Origin: Chlorokybus atmophyticus
Taxonomy: Eukaryota; Streptophyta; Chlorokybophyceae; Chlorokybales; Chlorokybaceae
NCBI GenBank assembly: GCA_009103225.1
Contig: RHPI01001715.1
Location: 1,260,428-1,324,427 of the forward strand
Reading direction: 5' to 3'
Length of the DNA stretch: 64,000 nucleotides
In this document: positions 22,562 through 38,351 of the stretch, one piece after another
Position numbering within the stretch: the stretch's first letter is position 1
Layout: every line of letters begins with the position of its first letter
Notes under the pieces: generated by a model
What the model was told of the DNA's origin: nothing
Database searches by the model: none
Seen by the model: only the letters and a program-made list of their open reading frames with translations
Position numbers and translations under genes: made by a program

Positions 22562-24426
22562 GCTGCTTGCCTCGAGGCAGGTAATGTCTCTCTGCTGCTC
22601 CGCAATCCTGCTCACCTCAACTCGCCGCTAAGCGAACGAACACTCCCAGCGCCAGCGCCACCACAGCAGCCGACGACACTGCCGCCCCAGAAATGGTGAG
22701 ACCGCGTGACAAGGTGATGAACCTCCCTCAACGCTAAGAGCAGTGACGAGAGATCAATTCAGCCGTTCACCTGATTCTGATATGATGATAAAGTCGGCGT
22801 CGCGTCACGTGCGCGGTGAGTCGCGTCACCGGAGCGGTGAGCATGCGACACTTGGCAAGCAGACAAGCAGCAGTACCGGTAGGGGAAAAGGTCACGCCTA
22901 AGTCGTTATACATATGAGCAAGCTAGCAAGCCCTGAGACATGTCCCGTTAAGCGCAACACTGGTCCTGGGACAGGACAGTAGCCGCTGCGTGGGCGACGG
23001 CGACGGCGACGGCGGCCAGGAGGTGGGCATCGTCGGCGGCGGCCAGGTGGAGGTGCACAAGGACGTGCACTGCAGCTACGCAGGCGGACGCAGGCGGGAG
23101 CGAGGTGCACAAGCAGGTGGAGGCGCTGGGCCTGCGTCAAGCAGTGCGGAGGGTGCTGCAAACTGGAAGAACCCAGAGACAGGCCAGACTTGGAACAGTA
23201 ACAGCGCAACCCTGCAGAAATGGAGCTGGAATGTACAGCAAGATGCTGTAGTTGTCGCATCCTGTTGTTTGGAACACTGCATGGTATGGTATGCCTGTTG
23301 CATTGGGTTGTCCAGGATTTGGTGGAACGCACAACAATAAACTGACTGCAACAGCTTCACTCACTTATGTTTGACAAAAACAACTATTGTCAATAATCCC
23401 CTGCAAGACAAATTGCACTATGGGATCGTCATCAGCTCAGCAACGGTCGTCAGGACCCGTTGATGAGGTGATCGTGCCCCCGTCACGTGCCTCCCTTGCA
23501 TGCGTTTGCATGTGCTGACTAAGTGCGAGTGAGCAGGATGGATGCTTCGGTTACTGGATCGCTTCCCATGGTGAACAACATTGCCAATGTGTGGCATTGT
23601 CTGTGACAGAGCTGACTTGGCACCAGCAAGGGACGCTGCTACTACTAGTAGAAGCACACAAACGGTATCATACACCTTTTGTACCCATTGCATGTGTGTT
23701 TCTCTTGCCATTTATCATGTCTCATCAAATCCAGCTACATGGTGGGAACTTGTCGTCAGCAATGGACTGTTTGGTACCTCTCGCAGCTGAAGATCTTGAC
23801 AGTATGACTGCTAATTGGTTTTGCGTCCCACATACACGCATTGCAGCAGTGCATTTTTTAGTGTCATCAGTGTCATTGTATGCCTCTTTAGCAAATGCCG
23901 CATGGCGTCAGCAATTGCCAGTACATACACAACTTCCATCAGCGTTGCGCAAGGCACACTTAGAGAGGGATGTGCAAACACGTGGCATGCAACAAGCTTA
24001 AGCACAAGCAAACAGTAGATTATGCGGGTGCCAAGGAACACATTATCAAAGCTAATATGGCAACCACAACAGGAATGTTCTTCCAAATGGTTTGTACGGG
24101 GTGTTGTATAACGTATGCTCAGGGCATGTGTGTACTCACGGGACAGGCCCAATTACGCTTGCGGTCGCAAATGTCCTTACATAATCTGGGAGCGCTTTAC
24201 ATAGCACAATCACAGCAGTACCATGCCAATAGTGATCATGTTTGTTGCAGTTTGAGTAAACATATGCAACATTTTACGGGCACATCCCATCACATGAGTG
24301 AGACACGCAAGAGCTGCACAACAATGCTCGCTTTATTGACGATATATGCCAATATGCACCCCTGTCATCATGCCACTGCCGCCGCATGCTGCGGGCTGGG
24401 AGTGCTTGTTGTCAACACAACTACAC
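22562..24426. other. Spacer between the HbpS-like gene and PFP beta
   Basis: This contains the promoter side of the HbpS-like gene and the 3' flank of PFP beta. Short open frames exist (for example a Gly-rich one at 22990-23340), but none has a recognisable domain or splice support. Confidence 0.5.
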
Positions 24427-27851
<3,425 letters not shown>

Positions 27852-28633
27852 CCTCGTGGTAGCTGTCGTTGTCGTCGCCTGCGCCGGCAGCACCGCAGTG
27901 CCCGGCTGAAAAAACTATCGGACGTATCTCATTACCTATCAGCAATGCACTTTTTCTGCCCAGCTGGCAAGTTATTTCTCCTTAAAGGTAATGTCTACGA
28001 TGATAACTGAATGGGGTTACGACACCCTCTCTCTTCTGATGCCTTTGTGTGAGCTCCACATCGATTGAAACTGAACTCCTGCACTGAAGGCTTTTGAGAA
28101 CCCATCAGTATTCAGGGCTCAGAGGGCGAAATGGCTTAACATGCATGCAAAAGCAACGAGCTTTATTGCTTGAAGTCATCGCGTGCAACTATTATAAGCA
28201 CGCAATGGCCTCTGCAAACGAATTCAGTATCGGTAGCCATGTTGCACTTATGTGGATTTCCATAACTGACACAACGATACATGCGTTAACGTTAACAAAC
28301 TCCGTAGATGTTTAACTAAGTAATGTAATTTTTATTTATGACAACCTCTTTGTATTACCCTGCATTATATAATGCAATAATCGTTGCGCAATACTAACAC
28401 TGCAACAGGTAATTTACCTTTCAAGTGGTTGCTTCATTTTCAGCAGCGATTAATGATAGCCTCACAACATGCATTAGCAGCTTTTTTCTTCACTCGAAAA
28501 TTAGATGTGAAAAGGGGGGAAAATGAGTACAAGGTTGTGTTGCACATGTGATATATGTGACACGTCTTTACAATCAAAGTAAGCTCGTATCACACCCGCG
28601 CCTTTTGAAGTTACGCAGCGAATTGAGTATGTT
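27852..28633. other. 5' flank of PFP beta
   Basis: The first part is GC-rich and contains in-frame upstream ATGs of PFP beta. The rest is AT-rich and gene-free. Confidence 0.45.
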
Positions 28634-28720
28634 TGTTACGTTCGTAGCATGAATTTATACTAATCCTCCACAATCACGCCTTCGACTGATGTGAGCAAGT
28701 GGAAACCCCTCATTTCATAA
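28634..28720 (+). repeat. LTR-start-like direct repeat, left copy
   Basis: The block starts TGTTACG and ends AGTGGAAACCCCTCATTTCATAA. A diverged partner in the same orientation lies at 38263-38351. The two diverge immediately after this block. Confidence 0.6.
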
Positions 28721-29159
28721 TATTTGGTATTGGGCTTGAAAGCCAAAGGTCATTGGTTTGAATCCTGTTGGGGGATAGAACTCAAGTTTTTCGGGAAAAC
28801 AAGATGAATGAGGAACGCTCATAAGGGTAAATTGCCCTAACTTCGATGGTGACCCTAATTTCGTAGTTTTCACTTAATCAATGCTGTAAGGCATTTTAGT
28901 TGAATGATTTGAGACTTTAAATGGAGTTAGAGCTCATCAAGAGCTACTTGGAATATTGAAAACGGCTATGATTGACTATGTATTGCGCTAGTCACAAATG
29001 ATCAAAGATGCCTTGTTTTAGAATCACGTTGTTAAAGTGCTCTCGGAACCGTGTGAGCAAGTTACCCTGCACACGGCTCGCCAACTGCCCAATTTTCGTT
29101 AACGCTTGGTTTCATCATGATTGTTGCAAATCTTCGCTTAAGCGAGTGAAGTGAAGCGT

Positions 29160-29990
29160 GACGAGAAGCTGACAACGAGCGGTGCGGCTGTTTGGATGGG
29201 GCGGCCGGCATTAGGGCACACGCAAACACATCACATGAGGGCAGCTAGTGGCCATTACATACGGCACCCGCAACTGCTGCGCGGTATGCGCGGCCCGCCT
29301 GCCGCTCATTGGCTAGGCGGCATTTATCAACTATCAGCCGTCCGATCTATAGAATACAGATCTGGATCATCAAAAGCACATCCCCATGTCATGCAACTGC
29401 TTAGAGATCATGTATGGAAACAGATATCCATATCAACAATAAGCACCATGTGCACGGTGCACATGTGCCAGCATGACGTGTAATACACTTATTAGCATGG
29501 CAAATTTTATGTAGTACCGTTCTCGCCAGGTTACGTGTAAAGGTTATTGATGGGTAACGCAATGGTTTTGATCGGATAAATAATGCTAAATTTACACACC
29601 TTAACTATAGGTTTCAGTGAAACAAGAAATTGAGTTGTTGGGCCACCATTTGGTCACTCATGAATTTCATCAATTGGAATCGCAATAATGACCGTCGCCG
29701 TTGCCCCAATAGGCCCAGGAGATGCCAATCATGTAAAGTGCTCTAAGTATCTGGGCGGCATCTCGGCGGCAACTATTCTCACATGGGGACGCAAAGTCAC
29801 TAGCGTTTCACTGCCAACTCAGCACAGTTAGCAGTTAAATCGCGCGCGTTTTTAGCGATACGAGGCCGGCGCCCCATGCCCCAAAAGCATGCCGCCACTC
29901 TTAGCTCGCTGTAACTATTGCACACTCTGTTACTTGCAACGACTTACTGCACGCAGTTAAGGATGGACACCAAACATGGTGTTCAGCCAA
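29160..29990 (+). repeat. Dispersed repeat family, copy C
   Basis: Block order is the same as copy B: AACGAGCGGTGCGGCTGTTT, CGGCCGGCATTAGGGCACA, CTCATTGGCTAGGCGGC, CACCATTTGGTCACTCATG, and ATGCCGCCACT near the end. It is more diverged internally than copies B and D. Confidence 0.8.
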
Positions 29991-30598
29991 ATAAGCACAA
30001 CTTCCACCGTTTCATGCTATGTGACGCTGCAGACTACAAGTTATGGATGTTTTAGTAATTTTCCCCTATAGGGCTCGCATCCAGGGCCATGGGCACCATG
30101 ACGGTGTCATTGCTATAGCAAATTTGAGCGGCCAGAAAGTTGGTGACGGCCTTATTGCTGATAGGGAAGATCATTGCCAGACTTATTGCAAAAAGAACAC
30201 ACCATTTCCTACCCTACAATGGCCGGCAAATAGCTTGAGAAGTTACGAACTCAGGGCGAACAGCGATTTAGGGTTTGGCCCAAAACACCCAACAGCTAAG
30301 GGGCTCGAGGGTGTGCTGCCTGCAATTCACTGCGTCCGGCAATCTCACACGATTCTACCGGTCGTGACGTTATGGCAGCCTGACTGCTGACGGTGGTCAG
30401 GCTGTGTTGACGTCTGTCAGTGTTGCCGTCTGTAGTGTTTGTGAACGCTTGTTGGTGGACAATGACGTGTTGGCAGTCGACGAGGTGTTGTCAATCCTCC
30501 GTTCTGTCGGTCTTGATAGACGTCAATGCGGGTGGTCGCTGTCAGCGTTGGTGTGAGCGAATGTTTTGGCGCCAGTTGGTATGTGAGCAGGCTCCTGT

Positions 30599-31428
30599 GT
30601 GGCGGCGGCGGCGCCGAAGGTATGGCTGGTGGTGTCGGTCGGTCACCCATCCGCTGGTGCGGTGATGGACGCGGCGGACGCCAGACCTGCTGGTAACGCC
30701 CGCGCGTGTGGCGCCGATCGCTCTCCCCCGCACTATCCTTCCGAGCGCGACACCAACTTTGTGTTCCCGCTCATGCGTCAGGTACCGCTGCGACGTGACA
30801 GCATGCACTTTGCCTTGTAAAGTACTGGCTGCCCTTGCTGCACTTGCTGCCTTTGGTTGTAAAGCATGCACTTTGCCTTGTAAAGTACTGGCTGCCCTTG
30901 CTGCCCTTGCTACCTTTGGTTGTTGCATTAGGCTTATTGCTGGTTGGCATGCAAGTCACACTGCGTGGAGTCAAGGTGTGGCCCCGTGTACTGGAGGACG
31001 GGGACCTTGAGACCCTGCATATCGGATTTTGTGGTGGCTTTGAGCTTGCGCTGAGTCGTCATGCTGAGGAGCCCCGGTCTGATGCATATGGTCCTGCGCT
31101 GCCTGACATTGTGAGCATCGAGCACCTCCAGCATGGCGTGCCTCAGGCACGTGCATGCTTCCAGATGTGGGACGAAGCTGGTGCAAGTACGTTCTCATGG
31201 CCTCCACTGTAATTCTATGGACTCTACACATGTGTTGCTATTGCATGCAAGCAGAACATGTGTGCGTCTGTTCAATTGCAGGTAAAAGACTTGCGTGCCT
31301 GGACCTCGCTGGCGGAGCTAGCGGGTACATGAAGCCAGGCATGGTGTTGTTGCCTCCCATGCAGGCAACAGCCTGCCACTGCAACACCCATGGTGCCCAT
31401 GACTTTGTGCAGCTGCCAGATAAGTAGG
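30599..31428 (+). CDS. Small convergent gene of the 28-38 kb mobile unit
   Basis: I do not recognise a family. A first exon (30599 to about 30779, 5' splice site CAG|GTACCG) encodes an Ala-rich N-terminus with DTNFVFPLMRQ. A middle exon ends near 31185 and includes VKVWPRVLEDGD, HIGFCGGFELAL and SIEHLQHGVPQARA. A last exon starts after TGCAG at 31280 and ends with HCNTHGAHDFVQLPDK at 31427. The start of the middle exon is uncertain because it lies beside a 63-bp tandem repeat. The gene ends about 240 bp from the end of the large minus-strand gene and probably belongs to the same mobile unit. Confidence 0.45.
30800..30926. repeat. 63-bp tandem duplication
   Basis: GCATGCACTTTGCCTTGTAA begins at 30801 and again at 30864, each followed by the same AGTACTGGCTGCCCTTGCTG block. 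Each unit carries a possible GTAAAG splice-like signal. Confidence 0.92.
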
Positions 31429-31670
31429 CAGGCTGTTTTGTGCTTGTGCTTGTGCTTGTTCTGGTGGACTGCCTCTGTTGGCAGTCTGCATGTGTCTTTG
31501 GACTTGTGCTGTACATATGTATGCTGTGTGTTGTACTGACAGTGTGAGGCATTTGGATCGGTTGACTGGGCAATGGAATTGCCCAGGGGGTGATGGGTTG
31601 CATGTAGTGAATGCTGCTAATGTGACGCAATGGCACACTGCATTACAGGGCATTGTCATGTATGCATGCA

Positions 31671-34600
31671 CTACCAAGCTATGTCGGCATCACGAACATG
31701 GTCTAGCCATGCGTGCACGTCGAACGTATTGGCTTCCTCGTCGTCTGACGAGAACTGATCTGACTCTACCAACTGTGGTGGGTGGCTGCCAAAGTGATCG
31801 ACATCCTCGTCTGCTTCCGCTTCTGAACTGCTGGTGTCCTCGTCTTCTGTGTCCTGCGCTGGTGGCTGAGTATTGGCTGGCACCTCCTGGGTTGGGGCCG
31901 GGATGCTGTGCGTGTTCTGGCAGTCCAGGCAACCACAGCCAGCACCACATTTGAGGCCGTTCTTCCTGCATTTGCACTGTCTTGTGGTGCACTTGTTCTT
32001 CTTGCAGTTGCAACCGTGCAACACGAGTTGGGCTCTGGTCTTGGCCGCGTGAATGGTCTCTTCAGTGTCCATCATTGCCTTGTACACTCCTTCTATGAGG
32101 GTATATCCGTATTGCGAAAGTGGGGGCTGTTGCAATACATTTGACAGCTTTGCAGCCACATGCCGACTACCCAAAGGCTCCTCTTTGCATGAAGCTTAAG
32201 TGCAGTAGGTGAGGGCATGTCTTCTCTTTGCTCTCGGCAGTCTTCTCCCATATGCCTTGGGCAATTGCATGCAGCCACTTATGAAGTGCTGGCAGGTCCC
32301 CAGTAGAGGTTGAAACTCCATTGGTGTCGTAGAAGATGTTGGCTGCACTGTTGTAGTTGGGGAACACGGCCTTGTGCTTGGCAAAGTACGCGCAGCCTAT
32401 GAGGCGAAGCAGGACAGCTGTGCACTCGCTTTCATTCAGGTCAGAGCAGTTGGAGATAAACTCTGTCTCTCTCTTGAGCACATCCGTCCAATAATAGCTC
32501 TTGCTGATGCCAGCAAAGTAGCTGGTGTAGTCACACCCTATGCCTGCGAAGAAAAGCAATAGAAACTTGGCACGGATGTTGTGTGGATTGTGACGCAGCT
32601 GCGGTGTGCATGCCAGGTGTCTGTACAGGGCGGACAAGTCCAAGAAGGGAGCACGCGAAGTGCAATGGGAGTTGGTAGCCAGCTGGACGTATACTTGTCG
32701 CTCTGGTGATTGCCACTGCTCCAGGGCGGCCATGCCAATGATCGACACATCTGTGTCGGGTGAGTACACCAGGATACATGACCACCCGCACTTTAGAGCA
32801 TGCAGCCAGACACGGCTGTCTGCTTCTGCATGGTTGCATAGGTATGCGTCACTCTCAAAGAACTGCAGACCGTGGGGGGTGAGTGCCACCACTCTGGCTT
32901 TGTCCTTGTATGCAGGGGAGTCAGAGCCTCCGGCAACAATGAATGTCTGGCCATGTCGGAGATAGGGTGACACCATCTCAGGTAAGTGGTCTGTCATCAG
33001 ATTGCACAAATTGCGTTTCAAGTCAGCCAGCAGGTCCCTCCAGGACATGGGGACCTCGCTGTCTAGTGTCAATGTTCTGGTGGATCTCTGAGTGGCACCG
33101 TCTCTAAGTGCTTGCAGGCTGCTCTTTACTCCTGTTGCGTGTGTGGGGTCATCAAACACCACGTGGAGAGACTGAACGCTGGGGTTGAATAGGCTAGGGA
33201 GCAAGCATGTGCGGACTATCTGAAGCAGGTAGTCCCTCATGGTGACAACTCCGGTGCTGGGCCCTTTGTTAATCAGGAACATGCCTTCTGCTATAATGGC
33301 TTGTACACCATGTGGATGCCTGTGCACTTGAGATGGAAGGCATGACGCTGACAGTAGGCTGAGGAACCTGGCCTTGTCTCCCTTTCTCATGTCTCCATCT
33401 TCTGTGAATATGGCCATCGGGATCTCCTGATATAATGTCATGACAGCCTCCACTGGCGCTCCAGACTTCTTTAAGATGAGTGTCTTGGTCTTTTGCATGC
33501 GATGCAATGCTCTCCCTCTTTGCACAACTTGCTTCTTCACTTGCATGGTCTTGAGACCAAACCGGCGTCCTATGTTGACATCGGACATCTCATTGCAGTG
33601 CACTGCCGTAACGAAGAGGCAAAATTGGTCTTGACCAACAGCATAATGTTTGCCCAGGTCAGCTGCAGCTGAAGGAGTGGCTTCTCTGCCTGTCACTAGG
33701 TGCAGCAGTTGCTCCTGTAGGGTTACACTTAATACAGCTGCTGTTTCTAGTAGCTGCAAAATGGCTGCGACGTTGATTGCTGTTTTGTCGCTGGCCACCA
33801 CAACGGTATCCTCTGGTGCGGCAGCTTCATCCTTGATGCGCAGCACATGCAATAGCCTTTTGAGCCCCAGCGCTCGATGGGAGATGTGAGCAGTTTTGCG
33901 GGTCAGGTAGTCTGGGTTGGGTCGAGTCAGTGTTCGTTTCAGATCCTTGTTGATCAAGCACTCATGTGCCTCATCTAAAGCCACATTGCTAGAGCCCTTG
34001 CCGGTGATACTGATAGTGAACGCCCCTTGCTGCAGGTGATGTAGCATGTCTGGAGGCATTTGCTGAATGTCCACCAGGTGCTGACTCATGAGGCGTTGGT
34101 AGTGTGGTCTGTCCCATGCGAAGGACAGTGGTGATAAGGTCTTGTACGAGGCCACACGTAGGTCCCATTGAGATGTCCGCAAGGCCAAGTACAGAGCAAG
34201 GTACGCTGCAGCATCACCTGTTGTGAAATTCCACCACAACGCCCATGTAGCATCAGTTTCTGCTCTCAGTGCTCCGTAAGCAAAAAACTCGGCGCAGTGT
34301 CGTGGATCATTGAGGTCGATGTCTTCAACACTGTTTATGCCCAACTTCTCCAGCGTATCCGGATGAGCCTGCATGAATATCTTCAGCTGATACCAGTAGA
34401 TGCCTTCCCAGCATTGCAGCAGGTAAGCGTGCATGCGCTTCCAGTTGGAGCCTTCTGCTAACATGTTGCGTGCAGTGCTGGTAGGTATGCCAGCACAAAC
34501 ACACATCTCGTCCAATCCGGCATCCCAGTAGATCTTGAACAGCACTGGTAGTAGGTTGTAGAGTGCATGCCAGTCTCCTGGCAGAGGCAGGAGCCAGTCC

Positions 34601-37565
34601 CAGTAGCCAGGTTCGGTGTGCTTCAGGGTCTGCATGAGGCTGAAGGTCTTTTGGTCACCAGCCACTAACACCTTGCAGTTGGACAGATCTACACGAAGTC
34701 AGTTCACAACGCTTCTTTGCCTCCATCTTCACCAACTGCCTGATGTAAGCCAATGTTTTTGCTGACAACTCTGGATGCTCTGCCCTCGGCTCCTCCACGT
34801 TTTGGTGCACAACACCAAGCATACAGGCTGCGGGGTCCACCCAACTCCTCATCAGCAGCATTCCATGTCGTTTGGAGCCAGTGACAACAAAGAGGGCTGT
34901 CTGCAGTACGCGCCTGGCAGTGCGCACCAGATTGCACCGCTGATGGTGAGTCAGCTTGCACAGTGTCCCTACATCAGTCATCTTCACCGGCGCACAGCTG
35001 TGTAGCAGCTGCGCTGCAATGTATCTCACTGGTTCGGCTGGCAACTCACGGTGCGTTACAGGTCCAGCAACTTGCTTCAACAAGGCCATGTATTCCTCCT
35101 CCCGACCCACTTGCTGTTGCCAAGACACCCCGCCAGTTCCAGATGAGTCCTTCAATGCATCCAGTGCATCTTGAAGCCTATTGACTTCCATCTGCAACTT
35201 GTAGACTTGTGCTTGACTGCCTGCATCCTGCTGCTCAGCTCCCACCGCACGTGCATAGAATTCGTGAGCATCATTCCTTGCATCCGCGGCGTCACGTTGC
35301 AGCTCCTGCACGACCAACACCACACTCATTGCCTTGCACATTCCATCTGAGTGGGTACACCGCAATGCACCCACCTCAATGAGGCTGCCTTGGGCGCTAT
35401 ATTGTTGCTGCAGCTGGAGCACCGCTGCCTTGGCAATTGCTTCACTGCGCTCCAACTCAATGACCCTGGCTGCCATCTGATTGCCCCGTGACTCACCGTC
35501 TTCACCCAGCCTCGCAGACCTCTATTAGGGAAGTGCACTTCTGCATTTAGTACATGTCTTGTTGGCTGGCACAGCAATGTGCACACATGCACGTATGCAA
35601 CTCACACCTGTTGGTTGCAGCGCTCAAGGTTCTGCAACTGATCAGCTAGGGCGCTGGCACGGTCCCAGGCTGCACCTCTGGCCACCCTCAACTCCTGGAA
35701 TACCAATAGACAAGTAAACACCCTGCATGCCTTGTAGATGCAGTCTGCATCAGACCAACCTCAGCCCGATGGTGGCAGGATTGAAGCCCACGCCTCATCT
35801 CCAGAAGATCACCATTGCGCCCTGCCAATAGTCCAAGGAGGCAATCCACCTCAGCCTCAGTCTGCTCTCGGGCAAACACACTCTTCCAATGCAACTCCTC
35901 CACACTGGCGGTGTTGGTTGCTCGCACGCAGCTCTGCTTCCAGAGCTGCACCATAGGCTTGCAAACGCTCACACTCCTTGAGTAGTGACACTGACTCGCC
36001 AGAGTCATGCCTTTGCACAGGCTCGCTACTGTCGTGCCTTTGCTCGCCCTCTGGTAGGCTATCTGTAGACTGTTGCACTGTATGGCTTGGTGTGAAGTGG
36101 GCCCCTGCATGCCCCCCTCTATCGCTACTACTCTGCCATTCTCGCAAACGCAACTGCACCTCTACGTTTCCTCTTTCTGCAGCAGCTAATGCATTCCTCA
36201 CATGGTCCAATTGCAGCAGCAGCCCACTCCTTTCGGACTCCCAAGCTGCCACCACATCCTATGCACCACAACTTGTTCATTACATTGCTGCATTATGTAC
36301 CAGTACCACAGCTCAGGACACACCCCTTGCACAACACACTACAACACCAATTGCACAACACAACCCAACTTACTTCAGCGCACAACACTGCAGCACACAC
36401 ATGCATCACATTGCCACGCACTTAGAGGCTGACCTGCACTGAAGACAAGTTGTCCGCACTCAAGTTCATATTGAACACCGGCACACCGACATCAGCATTG
36501 GCAGCTGCAAAACCTAACGAAAGGCATAGAATTCAGTACAGAGTCTAACACACACACTATGGATAAGTATAAGGTCGCACATACGGTGCTCTCGGACCTC
36601 CAACGTAATTGGGGACTCGAGTATGAGTCGGTGCTCCCGTGTGTTGTGAGCCTTGGAACGTGCTGTTGTCACAGCTCTCACTAGGCTGCGAGGGCTGAGA
36701 AGGCTGCACGTTTGCATCATATGGCCTTGGTCCATGACTGCTGCCAACCCCACCCGGACGTCCTCCATTACCACCCAGTGTAGTTGGGTCCACATTCTCC
36801 TGATTGTCACTACGCCCATTCTAGCACATAACAGTTGTTAGTCACTGTGCACATGCGCTGAGCTGTCAACCGTCCTACTCACCACATAGGAGCTGCCGAG
36901 AGGAGGGCTGATGTATGGCGCTGATGCTCGCCGCTGCAGATCCTCCTGCAGTCCGGCTGCTCCAGGTGGACGCCATTCAGGATGTATACCCTACAGGCAA
37001 ACCAGGGTTGACACATCAACCCACACAGACACACCAATCTCAACAAACACATACACCACTATTACCAATGCATAACAACACCCTCACCTGCAACATATGC
37101 AGAGTCCGCCTGTCAGACTGCAACCTCCAACAGCGACCAGACATAGCTACCGCGATCAGCACTTCGCTATCGTTGAGGCCATCAGACAGATTGAGATGGC
37201 TGCGCAGAGCCTCGATAACATCCTTGCGCTTGGCTCGATACTTTTTGGCAGAAGCGGCCTGGGCAATCCTCCGCTTCTTCTTCGCAGCTTCATCGCCAGG
37301 CGAAGAAGCCGTACCCTCAGCATTGCGCCCACGTGAGCGCCTACCAACATTAGCCTGCGAGGCCTCCCCCCCCCCGCTTTATATGCACGTGGTCACCATC
37401 ACCGCCATGTGACGGCACCCCCATGCAGTCCGCGTGCTGCTCTTCGCCGTGCTCCTCTTGCTGGCTCTCGACATGCTCACCATTGTACTCCCCACCTACA
37501 CTCACACCCTGACTACCCATACCCACAACCACTTGAAACCGCCACAACCACCCATACGCCTTCAC
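31671..37565 (-). pseudogene. Large TE-type gene: bZIP-like region, coiled coil, FEN1-like nuclease signature, CXC tail; frameshifted
   Basis: I know no name for this family, though similar large repetitive proteins occur in many invertebrate and protist genomes. Exons run from about 37424 down to 31671. The first contains KKKRRIAQAASAKKYRAKRK, a bZIP-like basic region with Gln at the conserved Asn position. Small exons follow at 36990-36883 and 36820 to about 36585, then coiled-coil exons to 34655. A long exon (34671-32167) begins VAGDQKTF, GDWHALYN and WDAGLDE, and carries EADSRVWLHAL, YSPDTDVSIIG and GIGCDYTSYFAGISK. These last three match the order of acidic motifs in FEN1/XPG nucleases. 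The C-terminal segment (31671-32174) has a cysteine cluster HGCNCKKNKCTTRQCKCRK typical of Tesmin/TSO1 CXC DNA-binding domains, then an acidic tail. Reading frame is lost near 37365 (ten-G run), 35920, 34690 and 32170, so the copy is decayed or carries sequencing indels. Confidence 0.75.
31914..32014 (-). other. Tesmin/TSO1-like CXC cysteine cluster
   Basis: Ten cysteines lie within about 32 codons in the pattern CNCKKNKC, RQCKCRK, LKCGAGCGC and CLDC. In CRC proteins such clusters bind zinc and DNA. Here it is the tail of the large TE-type protein and is a candidate for recognising the element's ends. Confidence 0.8.
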
Positions 37566-37889
37566 CGCCGCCTGTGCCGCCCACTGCTACACACACCCCC
37601 CACAGCTGAGTGCACTCAAGCCGCAACAGCCAAATTGAAATTTCAGCACTTCGCGCCTCATTGCGCACGTGCACAACTGATGGAATCAACATCAGCCGAC
37701 AGCGAACGGAAAAAAGGGTCCATGACCACCCCCATGACGCCGACAGCTATCGCCAAATGCCGACACAGTTCACTCGCGGTGACGGCGACAGCAAACGACA
37801 CCGTTGCACACGGATGCCGCGGCATCACCCAAATTGACGCAGCGAAACCCCCTCGAGCCCCATGCCTGCCAACGTTATCGCGCTACCGA

Positions 37890-38262
37890 TAACGCGCCTC
37901 TGGTCCAGATATATGTTCAAAAAACACTTCGGGTAGACATTTCTGTTAGTTACAAGAAATTTATATACGTCTCCGCCGGAAAATCAACGTAGCGCCTGGC
38001 ATCACTTATGGACAAAGATACCTACGAAATTTGGTCGATTTACCCTGGTCACCGCGACATGTTCATTGACTATAACGTGAGAATGACTTTCCTATATCGG
38101 TCGTCAGTCGAAATATGACGACTTGCCGCGGCCAGAAGTCGCGCTGTTTTTTGGCGCGCAAGTTGCCGAGTAGTCGGCCGATGACGTGTCCCCATCACGA
38201 AAAATTTAGGTCGAGGTCCCTTAGTGATTGGTTATGGACCATCACACCCTTAGGGGGAGGAA
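37890..38262 (+). other. Remnant ending in a polypurine tract
   Basis: Non-coding sequence ends in TTAGGGGGAGGAA directly before TGTTACG. A purine tract followed by TG is what precedes a 3' LTR in the plus orientation. No gag or pol sequence is found next to it. Confidence 0.4.
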
Positions 38263-38351
38263 TGTTACGATTGTAGCATAAAGCCATGTGAAATCCTCAA
38301 CCATCAGCGCCTTTTGCTGATGTAACCTAGTGGAAACCCCTCATTTTATAA
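38263..38351 (+). repeat. LTR-start-like direct repeat, right copy
   Basis: It starts TGTTACGATTGTAGCAT and ends AGTGGAAACCCCTCATTTTA, pairing with 28634-28720. Identity is high at both ends and lower in the middle. Confidence 0.6.

Noticed and set aside
22990-23340. Gly-rich plus-strand open frame upstream of the HbpS-like gene
   Set aside because: No domain, no splice signals in phase, and composition typical of a simple GGC-rich stretch.
28704-28780. tRNA-Ser(UGA)-like sequence with a GGTTTGAATCC B-box-like motif and a CTTGAAA anticodon-like loop
   Set aside because: The acceptor and T stems contain mismatches, the D arm does not fold well, and its 5' part is shared with the LTR-like repeat at 38263. 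A tRNAscan-SE covariance score would decide.
30043-30390. 115-codon plus-strand open frame
   Set aside because: It lies at the edge of a dispersed repeat, has no recognisable domain and no splice support.
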